Shown: piece by piece, positions 7,760 to 15,874 of the stretch
Numbering within the stretch: position 1 is the stretch's first letter
How the letters are laid out: every line of letters starts with the position of its first letter
Source of the DNA: Williamsia limnetica
Lineage (GTDB): Bacteria; Actinomycetota; Actinomycetes; Mycobacteriales; Mycobacteriaceae
Direction: 5' to 3'
NCBI RefSeq assembly: GCF_003217475.1
Contig: NZ_QJSP01000016.1
Coordinates: 1 to 64,000 of the forward strand
DNA: 64,000 bases
Position numbers and translations under genes: made by a program
Notes under the pieces: generated by a model
Databases searched by the model: none
Seen by the model: the letters and a program-made list of their open reading frames with translations, nothing else
What the model was told of the DNA's origin: nothing

Positions 7760-7990
7760 TCAATCAATACCGGCCCCGGCCCCACCGCGAGGTGCCGCAA
7801 GAACCTGTCCGAGGTCCCGCCAAACGCTCATGACCAGCGCCAATACCGTCCCTGCCAATGCCCAGCTACCCAAAAACCACAGGACCGGGGTCGCAGCCAG
7901 AACGGCGAGCAGCAGACCAACAACCAACCAAATCAGACGAAATCCCCGCGAATCGGGGTTCTTTATCTTTCGCAACCTGACTAGACTCAT
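7760..7990 (-). CDS. small membrane protein, 76 aa
   Basis: Minus-strand gene inside an otherwise plus-strand array. MSLVRLRKIKNPDSRGFRLI is a basic head, followed by two hydrophobic segments (about residues 20-38 and 40-58). GGAGGAAG precedes the ATG at 7990, which is why I prefer it to the upstream in-frame start. The divergent winged-helix gene starts at 8154, so the 160 bases between may hold both promoters. Function unknown. Confidence 0.55.
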   Translation of the reverse strand: MSLVRLRKIKNPDSRGFRLIWLVVGLLLAVLAATPVLWFLGSWALAGTVLALVMSVWRDLGQVLAAPRGGAGAGID

Positions 7991-8153
7991 AGCTGTCTTC
8001 CTCCAACGGAATCGACACACATGCCCCCGTCCCGTGCCAGCGGAACGGGGGCAAAGTCGTCTCATAACGACCTACATCCATTCTGAGCCGGGTAACGGAC
8101 AGCCCTAGCATCATCGACAACACTTAAACCCGATTTTATGGTTGAATTCTGGT

Positions 8154-8762
8154 ATGTCGCGTGGACTTGGACGGCGTCAGAGCCAGGTACTTGCATCTAT
8201 GAAATACGTTGGTGCACAAGATCGCAAAGTTCAAAGCCCACACCGATATAGATGGTTCAACCTCTACATGTGTGGCTTGTTAACCGAGAAGACACCCACG
8301 GCCGAACGGTCTGCACTGAACCGGAGCATCAGAACGCTGGCAAGGGACGGACTCCTGGAAATTTCGCATGAGTTCCCCTACGACCTTCTCTGGATCGCAC
8401 GCCCTGGCGCCTACGGAGATACACAGCGCTCTCCGCTTAACCTCGCAGTCCTCGACCCCAGACCCGTGCTCCCAGGTCAGCAACTATGGTTTCGGAAGCC
8501 AGGGCTCCCGAAGCTCTTTACCCCAGAGCTCGTCGAAGATATGGGTGCTGAACTCGAAGGCGTGCTGCCCGACGGCGATGCAACCTGGTCAATGGTGATG
8601 GAATTCTCCTTCGGAGATGGATACTTCGCAGAATTTTCTGGCGGACGCGATCCACATCAAGCACTGAACTCAGAAGACGGCCAGTTCGCACGCTGGTACC
8701 TCTACGGACCAACACCCAAAACGCCTCGCCCACGCAAACAACGACCCACCGACGCACGATAA
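8154..8762 (+). CDS. probable winged-helix DNA-binding protein, 202 aa
   Basis: Base composition is visibly lower in GC than its neighbours, suggesting separate origin. Residues about 40-75 (ERSALNRSIRTLARDGLLEI) resemble the recognition helix and wing of a winged-helix regulator that senses replicate or alternate states; the remainder has no match I know. The ATG at 8154 is chosen over a TTG four codons earlier. It is a plausible regulator of the divergent small membrane protein. Its 3' flank resembles that of the gene ending at 724. Confidence 0.55.
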   Translation: MSRGLGRRQSQVLASMKYVGAQDRKVQSPHRYRWFNLYMCGLLTEKTPTAERSALNRSIRTLARDGLLEISHEFPYDLLWIARPGAYGDTQRSPLNLAVLDPRPVLPGQQLWFRKPGLPKLFTPELVEDMGAELEGVLPDGDATWSMVMEFSFGDGYFAEFSGGRDPHQALNSEDGQFARWYLYGPTPKTPRPRKQRPTDAR

Positions 8763-8852
8763 GAGCTCCCGCGACACCAAGCCCTCCCGAACCCGCGCCG
8801 CTCCCGCACAATCACCCCGACAGCCACGTGCGTCAGGGACCAACACCCTTCG

Positions 8853-8888
8853 AGGCCAGGCCACCGACATCAGGTGGCCGGCCTTATT
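8853..8888 (+). terminator. hairpin, degenerate copy of the one at 823
   Basis: AGGCCAGGCCACC pairs with GGTGGCCGGCCTT with one mismatch, followed by ATT. The same stem in intact form ends the first operon of the window, so terminator and leader repeat appear to have spread together. Confidence 0.55.
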
Positions 8889-8904
8889 GCTCGCCACGCG
8901 AGCA

Positions 8905-9205
8905 ACCATGTGGAACCGCCTGCGGCGGCGCAGTGACCCGGCCTGCGGCCGGGATCTGATTGTTTTCCCTTCTGGCCTTCCGATTGTGACCGGCGTCGTC
9001 CTGCGCGCAAGGCCCCGCCTGCGCTGCGCTCCGGCCCTACGGGTGCACAAACTTTTCACACCCACACTCCGCTGCGCTGCGCGTGAAAACTTTGCGCCCG
9101 CGGCCTTGCACTCCGTCCTCCTAAGCCGGTCTTTATCTCCATTGCCAGAAGGGCAAAAAAGTTGGCGGACAACAGGTCTGCCGCACGTAGGCCGGGAGGG
9201 TCACC
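8905..9205 (+). repeat. leader repeat family A, copy 4
   Basis: Most diverged copy. Blocks kept include GTGACCCGGCC, the left arm TCCCTTCTGGCC near 8964-8976, CGGCGTCGTCC, an expanded CTGCGCTGCGCTCCGG block, the right arm GCCAGAAGGGCAAA at 9144-9157, AAAAAAGTTGGCGGACA, CAGGTCTGCCGCA, and GGGAGGGTCACC before the next ATG. Confidence 0.75.
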
Positions 9206-9649
9206 ATGAAGAAAACCGCAGCCGTCGACGCCAAGGGACTGACCCTGTCGGTCTACCGCAACGCCCAGTACACCACCGACTTCACACTCGGAGGACTCAC
9301 CGGCCGCCACAACGCAGTGACTCTCGTCGGTTTCCAAACCCCGGACGATGAGGACGAAGACCGCGCGTTCTACCCGCTGACCGGTATGCACGTCACCCGA
9401 CTTCCCAAGGGATGCGAGGTGTTCGCACCCACCGAGCACGCCCCGGCCGTGATCCTGCGGTACAGCGCCGCCCTAGACACCCGAGCACCCCGCCACATGC
9501 ACCTGGCCCCCGTCGACGCCGGACCCCGACGCGGCATGGCGGGAGGCAACTACGCAGGAACCTCCGACAGTCGCCTCCCGGAGCTGATGGAGCAGCTCAC
9601 CGGCTACCGCCAGCACATCATCGCCGTGCATGACCGGTTCGAGGGATGA
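9206..9649 (+). CDS. hypothetical protein, 147 aa
   Basis: A 147-residue protein, beta-rich in the first half (LTLSVYRNAQYTTDF, HNAVTLVGFQTP) with an acidic DDEDEDR loop. The ribosome binding site GGGAGGG comes from leader repeat A4. It probably heads a group with the 91-residue and DUF3560 genes downstream. Function unknown. Confidence 0.6.
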   Translation: MKKTAAVDAKGLTLSVYRNAQYTTDFTLGGLTGRHNAVTLVGFQTPDDEDEDRAFYPLTGMHVTRLPKGCEVFAPTEHAPAVILRYSAALDTRAPRHMHLAPVDAGPRRGMAGGNYAGTSDSRLPELMEQLTGYRQHIIAVHDRFEG

Positions 9650-9730
9650 GCGTGCCCGGGATCTACAGCGGCACCCCCCGCCCAGCAAGCCGCCCTGACC
9701 GACGCACTACACAGCTGAAAGGCCCCACCC

Positions 9731-10006
9731 GTGAACGCATGGATCGCAGACAAAGACCCCGCAGCAGTCAGCGCAATAGCCGATCGCATCGCCAAGAACG
9801 AACCCGCACGGATTACCGAGGCCGCAGGCGATCGCACGTTCGCCGTGTGGATGCTCGGAGTCGACCGCGAGCTCCGCGCCACCACCGGCTTCAACCACTC
9901 CGACCTCCCGGATTGGACCTGGCGCAGCGCCTACGACGACGACCTGGCCCCCGACGACGCCGCGGCCGACGCTCTGCAGTTCTGGCAGGAGTACGGCGAC
10001 CTCTAA
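9731..10006 (+). CDS. hypothetical protein, 91 aa
   Basis: Acidic 91-residue helical protein rich in Trp and Asp (PDWTWRSAYDDDLAPDDAAAD). It starts with GTG at 9731, nine bases after GAAAGG; the next in-frame ATG is only three codons later. A perfect hairpin follows the stop. No recognised family. Confidence 0.5.
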   Translation: MNAWIADKDPAAVSAIADRIAKNEPARITEAAGDRTFAVWMLGVDRELRATTGFNHSDLPDWTWRSAYDDDLAPDDAAADALQFWQEYGDL

Positions 10007-10020
10007 ACCACTCGGCCCGC

Positions 10021-10057
10021 CAGGGCCGGCCGCCGCCCCCATCGGTGGCCGGCCCTG
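10021..10057 (+). terminator. intrinsic hairpin
   Basis: A perfect 11-bp stem CAGGGCCGGCC / GGCCGGCCCTG around a 15-base loop, 15 bases after the 91-residue gene. Confidence 0.6.
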
Positions 10058-10099
10058 GCCCCCTCAACTCCTCAACCACTTGTGAAAGCAGGCCCCACT

Positions 10100-11122
10100 A
10101 TGACCATCACCATCAGCCACACCGCCGCAGACGGAACGCTCGTCGAGGGCACCAGCAAAGGCGACGGCACCAACACCGTCCTGAAAGCCCACGGTTTCCG
10201 GTGGTTCCGCACCCTCGGACTCTGGGGCATCGCCGCCAGCCGCGACCGACAACCCAACGAATACAAGATCAACCGCGCCGCTGACGCGCTCCGTGCCGCC
10301 GGACACACCGTGACCGTCGACATCGACCGAGACCACAGGCCCGCCGCCGACGCCGAAGCCGACCGCCTGGACCGGCAAGACGGCCGCGCCGCCGCCCTGG
10401 CCGCCAAAGCCGCGCGCAAACACCAAGCCGCCCAGGCGGCGTGGGACAAAGACAAGGCCGCGACCGCCGCACTGCCCCCGGGAGGCGAACCGATCAAGGT
10501 AGGCCATCACTCCGAAGGCTGGCACCGCAACGCGCTCGACAAGGCATGGAAAACCCTCGGCGCGGCCGTGGCCGCAGAGGCCACCGCCACCGACGCCGAC
10601 CATCGCGCCCAGGCCGCCGCCGCGACCACCGGCCACCGCTACAACCCGACCACCGTCGCCAATCGCATCGACACACTCGAAGCCGAACACCGCCCCGACC
10701 AACGAGCCCTCGACGGGCACACCCGCACCCTGTTCACCGATGCCCGCGGAGACAAGCGCACCGAAACCACCCCAGCGGCGACCGGTATGCACCGAGACCG
10801 CATCATCGCCCGGATGGCTCAGCTCGCCGAGGACATCGCGCACTGGACGAGCGTGCGGGCCGACCAGATCGCCGCCGGCCAGGCCACCAACTACACCCGC
10901 GAAACCATCACCCCCGGCGACCTGGTGCGCGACCGCTACAACGACTGGCTACGAGTGCGCCGCACCAACGCCAAGAGCGTGACCGTCGAATACCCCGCAC
11001 GCCACGGCGACGGGATGCTCACCGCGACGATCAAATATCCCGATCTCACCGGCCACCGCGCCGCGACCCCTGCCGCCGACGACGAGTATCCGAACCCGGC
11101 CACGACCCGCCAGGCCGGGTAA
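10100..11122 (+). CDS. DUF3560 domain-containing protein, 340 aa
   Basis: Residues 1-75 carry the typical DUF3560 opening in which a short beta segment (TITISHTAADGTLVEGTSKG) is followed by HGFRWFRTLGLWGI. Residues about 75-200 are an Ala/Arg-rich helical coiled region, and the C-terminal part (about 265-330) is beta-like. DUF3560 proteins are common on actinobacterial plasmids and phages; their role is not established. The ATG at 10100 is preferred to GTG at 10082 from the domain edge. Confidence 0.7.
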   Translation: MTITISHTAADGTLVEGTSKGDGTNTVLKAHGFRWFRTLGLWGIAASRDRQPNEYKINRAADALRAAGHTVTVDIDRDHRPAADAEADRLDRQDGRAAALAAKAARKHQAAQAAWDKDKAATAALPPGGEPIKVGHHSEGWHRNALDKAWKTLGAAVAAEATATDADHRAQAAAATTGHRYNPTTVANRIDTLEAEHRPDQRALDGHTRTLFTDARGDKRTETTPAATGMHRDRIIARMAQLAEDIAHWTSVRADQIAAGQATNYTRETITPGDLVRDRYNDWLRVRRTNAKSVTVEYPARHGDGMLTATIKYPDLTGHRAATPAADDEYPNPATTRQAG

Positions 11123-11157
11123 CTGCCATCGTGTGATCGCGTAGCGGATCTCACTTG

Positions 11158-11457
11158 CCCGCTGCGCGGTCACACGAGGATTCGGGCCTGCGGCCCGAGC
11201 TTCGCTCCTGTGGTCACCAGGGGCGCGCGTCTTCTCAGTATCTCAGGGCGGGGGCCCGAGCGGTCAACCCACGCACCGGCGCTTGTCGCCTGTTCTCCGC
11301 TGCGCTGCGCCCATGCGCTCCAACCACTTTCATCCCGCACTCGCTGCGCTCGCAGGAAAGTGGCTTCCGGCCGCTGGCACTCTCCGGGGTTGACCGCCCA
11401 CCCTCGCCCTGAGCGACTGCGAAGCCGACAGCGTCGCCCACAACGAGAGGAACCATC
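11158..11457 (+). repeat. leader repeat family B, copy 2
   Basis: Matches 3785-4076 over most of its length with the same block order, and additionally starts with CCCGCTGCGCGGTCAC, the block that begins family A. This links the two families. It ends with GAGAGGAACCATC before a 55-residue gene. Confidence 0.7.
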
Positions 11458-11625
11458 ATGATCAACAACCTCACCATCATCGGACAAGCCGACATTCTCA
11501 CCACCGCCACGTCGCTGGCACGCAGCGCCGCCGACGCGGCGGCCGCCGGCACTACCGCCAGCTACGACAGCGGCTGGTACCTCCCGGACGGCACACCGTC
11601 CGATCCCTTCGGGGAGAACAACTAG
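11458..11625 (+). CDS. very small protein, 55 aa
   Basis: ATG at 11458, TAG at 11623-11625, with GAGAGG 7 bases before the start. It begins MINNLTIIGQADILTTATSL, continues with an Ala-rich helix and ends PSDPFGENN. A clean terminator follows, arguing that this is an expressed unit. It stands in the same position relative to repeat B2 as the broken gene at 4077 does to B1, but the two proteins are not similar. Confidence 0.5.
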   Translation: MINNLTIIGQADILTTATSLARSAADAAAAGTTASYDSGWYLPDGTPSDPFGENN

Positions 11626-11636
11626 CAGGCCGCACC

Positions 11637-11660
11637 GGCCCCACCCGCAAGGGTGGGGCC
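11637..11660 (+). terminator. intrinsic hairpin
   Basis: A perfect 10-bp stem GGCCCCACCC / GGGTGGGGCC with the tetraloop GCAA. Because the next gene is on the other strand and ends at 11672, this probably terminates both directions. Confidence 0.7.
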
Positions 11661-11671
11661 ACACTGCCGCT

Positions 11672-11971
11672 CTACAGAACGTTGATCGGCGCGTTCAAAA
11701 ACCACGGCGCATTCGGCGCCATGCTGGGCGCAAAGCATGTCGCCCGGTTCGAGGTAAACAGCGGTGCGAGAGCCGGATTCGCCCGAGCGAAGTTCGCGCA
11801 ATGCTCAGGCCCGCGGAACGGACCGTACTCGTAGTAGGTGGAATCGTCCCACCAGTACCGAGTCTTCTCGACCACGTGCACGGTGTCGGCGGCCGCCGGC
11901 CCCACACCCGCCCCGACACCGGCCGCCAGCGCCGCCGCCGCCACTGCACCACACATCGCTCTACGTATCAC
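11672..11971 (-). CDS. small secreted protein, 99 aa
   Basis: An N-terminal Sec signal peptide (IRRAMCGAVAAAALAAGVGA, cleavage after AAA near residue 28) precedes a mature region of about 70 residues rich in Tyr and Trp with two Cys (one before and one after the TSNRAT segment), possibly one disulfide. I choose GTG at 11971 because AAGGGA lies 7 bases upstream; a longer reading adds 24 residues without a ribosome binding site. Function unknown. Confidence 0.6.
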   Translation of the reverse strand: MIRRAMCGAVAAAALAAGVGAGVGPAAADTVHVVEKTRYWWDDSTYYEYGPFRGPEHCANFARANPALAPLFTSNRATCFAPSMAPNAPWFLNAPINVL

Positions 11972-12409
11972 AAGGACATCCCTTCGAGTTGGCCACACCG
12001 GCACACACACCACGCGTCCACCGACCACACAGGAGCCAGACAATCAGCACATGCCAACGCCAAAACCGTGCCGTGACAACTGCTCTCACGACACGACAAT
12101 ATGGCGATGCGGCACAGCCGCAACGAAAAGAGATGCCCGACGCCAATCTGGCAACACCAAGACTACCGCCCGCGACCTGCCACCGCATAGGGCATTGCCT
12201 GATAGGCGATCATCTCGTAAACCGACGCGCACACGTCAAGTGGATTCCGACACGAAAGACCCACGCGCTGCGCTTATTTCGCGGCCCTTTCCCGCCTCCA
12301 CCACTGGACCCGCACGCCCCGGCCCAGAGCGGCGCCAAATATCAGGAAAAGCCCAGGTCTCACTACCTAACGAGACCCGCAAACAGTAACCGAAAAGTGA
12401 CCAAAATCA
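11972..12409. other. gene-poor 440-base stretch, lower GC
   Basis: No frame here has both a ribosome binding site and sensible sequence. Base composition is lower in GC than the flanks. It contains the upstream region of the secreted-protein gene on the left and a promoter for nrdH on the right. Confidence 0.5.
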
Positions 12410-12438
12410 TTGCAGTACAACGCAATACGCGATACCAT
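12410..12438 (+). promoter_or_regulatory. predicted sigma-70-type promoter for nrdH
   Basis: TTGCAG (12410-12415), a 17-base spacer, then TACCAT (12433-12438), agreeing with the actinobacterial TANNNT -10 rule. It lies 54 bases upstream of the nrdH start. By inspection only. Confidence 0.4.
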
Positions 12439-12491
12439 GGACGCATACACAACGAACCCCAGTCGCACGAAACTTCGGAAGGTCGCCCACG

Positions 12492-12731
12492 ATGACTACC
12501 GCCACGATCACCGTCTACACCAAGCCCGCCTGCGTGCAATGCAACGCCACCTACAAGGCCCTGGACAAGAACAACCTCGACTACAACGTCGTCGACATCA
12601 CCGAAGACACCGCCGCACGCGACTACGTGATGAGCCTGGGCTACCTGCAAGCCCCCGTCGTCGTGGCCGGCGAAGACCACTGGTCCGGGTTCCGCCCCGA
12701 CCGCATCAAGGCCGCCGCCGCAGCGGCATGA
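12492..12731 (+). CDS. nrdH: NrdH-like glutaredoxin, 79 aa
   Basis: Small thioredoxin-fold redoxin that normally supplies electrons to class Ib ribonucleotide reductase and is recharged by thioredoxin reductase. TITVYTKPACVQCNATYKAL contains the redox CVQC motif of NrdH; residues 45-70 carry GYLQAPVVV with the cis-Pro and the WSGFRPDRI end typical of the family. The length is normal. No nrdE or nrdF lies nearby, so the plasmid carries only the reductant, as many actinobacterial phages and plasmids do. The following gene starts 15 bases downstream. Confidence 0.85.
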   Translation: MTTATITVYTKPACVQCNATYKALDKNNLDYNVVDITEDTAARDYVMSLGYLQAPVVVAGEDHWSGFRPDRIKAAAAAA

Positions 12732-12745
12732 AGAGAGGAATCCCC

Positions 12746-13018
12746 ATGAGCACCATTCGCCGCAACACCTACGCCGACCGCGCCGCCCACTTCCAGGCCG
12801 CAGCTGACGCCGCGCACGCCGCCGGTGAGATCGGGCAGGCCACCGACCTCGAGGCGCTGGCCCAGCGAGCCCTCCAAGCCCACCAGGACCGCGCCTGGCG
12901 GCACGCCGAGGGACTGCGTTACGACAACGACGAGTGCTGCCACGAATGCCACCAGCACATCAGCGACTCCCACGGCCCGAGCTGCATCTACGCCGACGCC
13001 GCCTACGCCACCACCTGA
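12746..13018 (+). CDS. hypothetical His/Cys protein, 90 aa
   Basis: A 90-residue protein, helical and Ala-rich up to residue 65, then DECCHECHQHISDSHGPSC, a cluster of four Cys and several His that could bind zinc. AGAGAGGA sits before the ATG at 12746. It is encoded between nrdH and the DnaB-N gene, probably in one operon. Family not recognised. Confidence 0.6.
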   Translation: MSTIRRNTYADRAAHFQAAADAAHAAGEIGQATDLEALAQRALQAHQDRAWRHAEGLRYDNDECCHECHQHISDSHGPSCIYADAAYATT

Positions 13019-13053
13019 CCCGCACCCGACCGATGACTGACCAGGAGGATCCC

Positions 13054-13668
13054 ATGACGATCACCGCCACTGACATGAGCGCCGACACTGTCTCGGCCGG
13101 CGAGCTGCCCGACGACGAGCGCGCCGTGACCGTGGGTCAGTTCCCCGGCGGCCTGGGAGCCGACCTCGACACCGAGAGCACCATCACCCTTGCTGTCGAA
13201 GCTGCGTTCCTCACCGCGCTGATGTGGGCGCCGGCCGACATGGCCCGTCAGATCCGTCAGATCCTGGTCACCAGCGACAGGTGGGACCCGTTCTGGAGCG
13301 CCCCGCACCGCGAGATCTTCGACGCCGTCTGCGCGGTCCTCGACAGCGGGGCACCACCGAACCCCACACTGGTGCAAGCGCACCTGTTCGAGACCGGTCA
13401 CCTGCGCCGTGTCGAGCAACACCTGCTCGCGATCATCTCCCCGACCCAAGGCCCCATGGTCGGAGGTGCGGACCTTCCGCACCTGGCCGCCAAAGTCGTC
13501 GACCAGTGGTACCGCCGCGGCTACGCCGGACTACTGACCCGCATGGCCCAAGTCCGCGAGAGCGTAAGCGTTGAAGAGCTTTCCGGGCACTGGGCCAACC
13601 TCACCGGCCACCAGCTGCGGGCCGAAGAACTCTGGCTCACCAAACGCGACGAGCTGGCCAAGCTATGA
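13054..13668 (+). CDS. DnaB N-terminal-domain protein without helicase domain, 204 aa
   Basis: Residues about 45-150 resemble the N-terminal domain of replicative DnaB helicase (ESTITLAVEAAFLTALMW, then DPFWSAPHREIFDAV, then NPTLVQAHLFETGHL). There is no Walker A ATPase part; the protein ends near residue 204. In DnaB this domain contacts primase and shapes the hexamer, so a free copy could recruit or modulate the host replisome (inference). AGGAGG precedes the ATG at 13054. The next gene overlaps by 4 bases (ATGA). Confidence 0.7.
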   Translation: MTITATDMSADTVSAGELPDDERAVTVGQFPGGLGADLDTESTITLAVEAAFLTALMWAPADMARQIRQILVTSDRWDPFWSAPHREIFDAVCAVLDSGAPPNPTLVQAHLFETGHLRRVEQHLLAIISPTQGPMVGGADLPHLAAKVVDQWYRRGYAGLLTRMAQVRESVSVEELSGHWANLTGHQLRAEELWLTKRDELAKL

Positions 13669-13877
13669 CACCGGACCCAACGCCACGAGGTGGACCGGTG
13701 CTGCGGGCCCAAGACCTGCACAAGATGGCCTGGCACATGCACTACGACGAGCACATGAGCTGGGAACAGATCGCCACCGAACTCGAGGAACCGTTGGCCG
13801 CCGTCGAAAAGATGGCCGCCGCCTACGCCCACCACACCGACGCCCTGGCCGCCGACCGGCAACACACCCTGTTCTGA
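13665..13877 (+). CDS. small HTH-like protein, 70 aa
   Basis: It starts in the ATGA overlap with the DnaB-N gene, so translation is likely coupled. WHMHYDEHMSWEQIATELEE resembles a sigma-like or Xre-like helix-turn-helix. Short, and probably a DNA-binding partner of the upstream product. The 128 bases after it hold only a 27-codon frame at 13892 without a good ribosome binding site. Confidence 0.5.
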   Translation: MTPDPTPRGGPVLRAQDLHKMAWHMHYDEHMSWEQIATELEEPLAAVEKMAAAYAHHTDALAADRQHTLF

Positions 13878-14005
13878 CCCGAAGACAGTCGATGAACTAC
13901 TACCCAGTTCCCGGCCACACCCACGGCGCCGATGTGTCCCTGCAGCGCAGCCACCGCGGCATCGAACGCGGATAGACCCACCTCCAACCTCGAAAGGCTC
14001 CTACC

Positions 14006-14245
14006 ATGGCCGTCATGACCCACGACCCCGAATGGGCCGTACGTTTCCCCGAGCTGTTCGCCGGACTGAGCGAGCAGCAGAAATGGAACGTGCACAACAA
14101 CATCGCCAGCCACGTGATGGAAGGCTGGGCACCCGACCGCGACGACATCGCTGACTTGACCGCGTTCGAACGCGGCGACATCGACCGTGCTGAGTACGTG
14201 CGCCGAGGCCTGGCCCGTGTGAGCGCCCGGTTTCGACAGCAGTGA
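14006..14245 (+). CDS. vbhA: VbhA-type Fic antitoxin, 79 aa
   Basis: Small helical antitoxin that blocks the ATP site of the Fic protein. The family's inhibition motif (S/T)xxxE(G/N) is present as SHVMEG (residues about 37-42, inside NNIASHVMEGWAPDRDDIA), followed by the usual FERGDIDRAEYVRRGL tail. It lies 31 bases upstream of the fic start, the standard antitoxin-first order, with GAAAGG before its ATG. Its partner is now split by a transposon, so this copy may be without a target. Confidence 0.75.
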   Translation: MAVMTHDPEWAVRFPELFAGLSEQQKWNVHNNIASHVMEGWAPDRDDIADLTAFERGDIDRAEYVRRGLARVSARFRQQ

Positions 14246-14276
14246 CTCCACACACGCGATAGCGAGGCGACCACGG

Positions 14277-14684
14277 GTGACGACACCGGCCGAGTACTTC
14301 TGGCCCGGGACGACCGTCCTGATCAACAAACTCGGGATCCGCGACGCCGACGAACTCGCGGCCGCCGAGTACGTTCTGACCACCGCCGCCGAGCGCGACA
14401 TCCGCGCCGGCATCATCGACATTCCGCGAACGTTCGACGCCGTGCACCTCGACGCGATCCACCGCGAGCTGTTCGGCGAGATCTACGAGTGGGCCGGCCA
14501 GCACCGGGGAGTCGACATGTCCAAAGGCGGGCTCGAGTTCGCCGACGTCACGCGCATCGACTCCTATCTCGCCGACACCGCCCACATCATCGCCGGTACC
14601 GACTGGCCGCACCTGGAGCGCGCGGCGTTCGTCGAAGAAACCGCCCGCGTGTATTCCTACGTCAATACCGCCCATCCGTACCGT
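14277..14684 (+). pseudogene. fic: fic toxin, 5' half (split by transposon)
   Basis: Encodes the first 136 residues of a Fic-family AMP transferase (GTG start). It runs through LDAIHRELFGEIYEWAGQHR and FVEETARVYSYVNTAHPYR. The catalytic motif HPFxxGNGR is cut right after HPYR; the next bases belong to the inserted element and the frame closes 16 codons later. The missing part, beginning EGNGR, resumes at 19705. Joined, they give a normal protein of about 262 residues. Confidence 0.85.
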
Positions 14685-14791
14685 TATCTGTACCGCAGGT
14701 CGACGTGTACGACACGTAGAACACGGGCGTAGAACCTCCGCCATTCTTCGTGTTGGACGGATTATCTTAACCGTCAACGACGGAGGTCCAG

Positions 14792-15874
14792 ATGCGAGTT
14801 CAACTGGTCATCGCTCCCCACGACGAGAGCCGTTCTTGGACTGTGCTCGACGACGACCTCGATGTGGTCGGCCCGATCGAGTCATTTTTGGCTCACATGT
14901 CCGCAGTATGCCGGTCCCCCAACACTGTTCGCGCATACGCCCACGACCTGAAAGATTTCTTCACCTATTGCCGGGCATGCGGGCTTGAGTGGGATCGAGT
15001 CAGCCTCGAAGACGTGGGCCGATTCATTCCCTGGCTTGGTCTGTCCGACGAGGCACGACATGGTGGGACAGCGTCTGTTCCGATCCGCGCCGCACGGTGC
15101 GCGCCGGTCACCGTAAATCGAAAGCTGTCGGCGGTGTCGTCTTTCTATCAGTTTCACGGGCGTAACGGTGTCGGACTCGACAAGTCCATGCAGGCCTGGC
15201 AAAGGCAAAGTCAGGTCGCAAGTTCCTGGGCACCGTTCCTCGCGCATCTGGGAAACCATCCCGTTCGCAAACGGGTCATATCACTGAAAACAGATCGGCT
15301 CGGGCCACGAGTTTTGCCGCCCGAGCAGGTCGACGCGGTGATCGGTGCGTGCGTCCGGTTGCGTGATCGGTTCTTGTTTACTTTGCTTCGCACCTCCGGT
15401 TTACGTATCGGCGAAGCGCTCGGGCTGCGGCATGAAGATCTGAACCCTCGACGCTGCGAGGTTGCCGTGTGGTCCCGAGTCAACACCAATCACGCTCGCG
15501 CTAAGTCACGTTCGCGGGTCGTACCCGTGCCAGCGGCGGTGCTTGCCCTCTACAGCGACTACCTCCACGAGGAGTACGGTCCGCTTGATTGCGACTATGT
15601 CTTCGTCAATCTGTGGGGTAGTCCTCGAGGCCAGGCCATGTCGTACTCGGCGATCCACAGTCTGGTGCGGCGCCTCCGCGCCGACACGGGTGTGGCTTTC
15701 AGCCCGCATAGTTTCCGCCACACCTATGCGACCGAGCTGCTGCGCAGTGAGGTGCCCGCTGAAGTGGTGCGAGTGTTGTTGGGACATTCGTCGATATCGA
15801 CGACCGTCGACACCTACGGCCACTTGACTGCTGAGGACACTCGACGCGCCCTGGTCAAGGCAGGTGTGCTGTGA
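14792..15874 (+). CDS. tnpA: TnpA tyrosine recombinase of Tn554 type, 360 aa
   Basis: Site-specific tyrosine recombinase. N-terminal SAM-like core-binding domain about residues 25-150 (NTVRAYAHDLKDFFTYCRA). Catalytic domain 175-355 with Arg in RTSGLRIGEALGL, HSFRHTYATEL, and the nucleophile Tyr in LLGHSSISTTVDTYGHL. Length matches the 361 residues of TnpA in Tn554. GGAGG precedes the ATG. It overlaps tnpB by 4 bases, so the three genes form one coupled operon. Confidence 0.88.
   Translation: MRVQLVIAPHDESRSWTVLDDDLDVVGPIESFLAHMSAVCRSPNTVRAYAHDLKDFFTYCRACGLEWDRVSLEDVGRFIPWLGLSDEARHGGTASVPIRAARCAPVTVNRKLSAVSSFYQFHGRNGVGLDKSMQAWQRQSQVASSWAPFLAHLGNHPVRKRVISLKTDRLGPRVLPPEQVDAVIGACVRLRDRFLFTLLRTSGLRIGEALGLRHEDLNPRRCEVAVWSRVNTNHARAKSRSRVVPVPAAVLALYSDYLHEEYGPLDCDYVFVNLWGSPRGQAMSYSAIHSLVRRLRADTGVAFSPHSFRHTYATELLRSEVPAEVVRVLLGHSSISTTVDTYGHLTAEDTRRALVKAGVL

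Noticed and set aside
884-9205. Leader repeats as a CRISPR array or integron attC array
   Set aside because: Copies are about 300 bases, kilobases apart, and not separated by uniform spacers; genes point in the same direction but no integron integrase is present and the element ends at the ribosome binding site instead of after the gene.
11764-12495. A 243-codon plus-strand open frame across the low-GC stretch before nrdH
   Set aside because: Composition is Arg/Pro/Thr/His-rich as expected of an anti-frame, there is no ribosome binding site, and it runs opposite to a well supported secreted-protein gene and through the nrdH promoter.
13892-13975. A 27-codon frame between the small HTH gene and vbhA
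   Set aside because: Only a weak GAAGACA site before the ATG and no recognisable sequence; kept out of the annotation.
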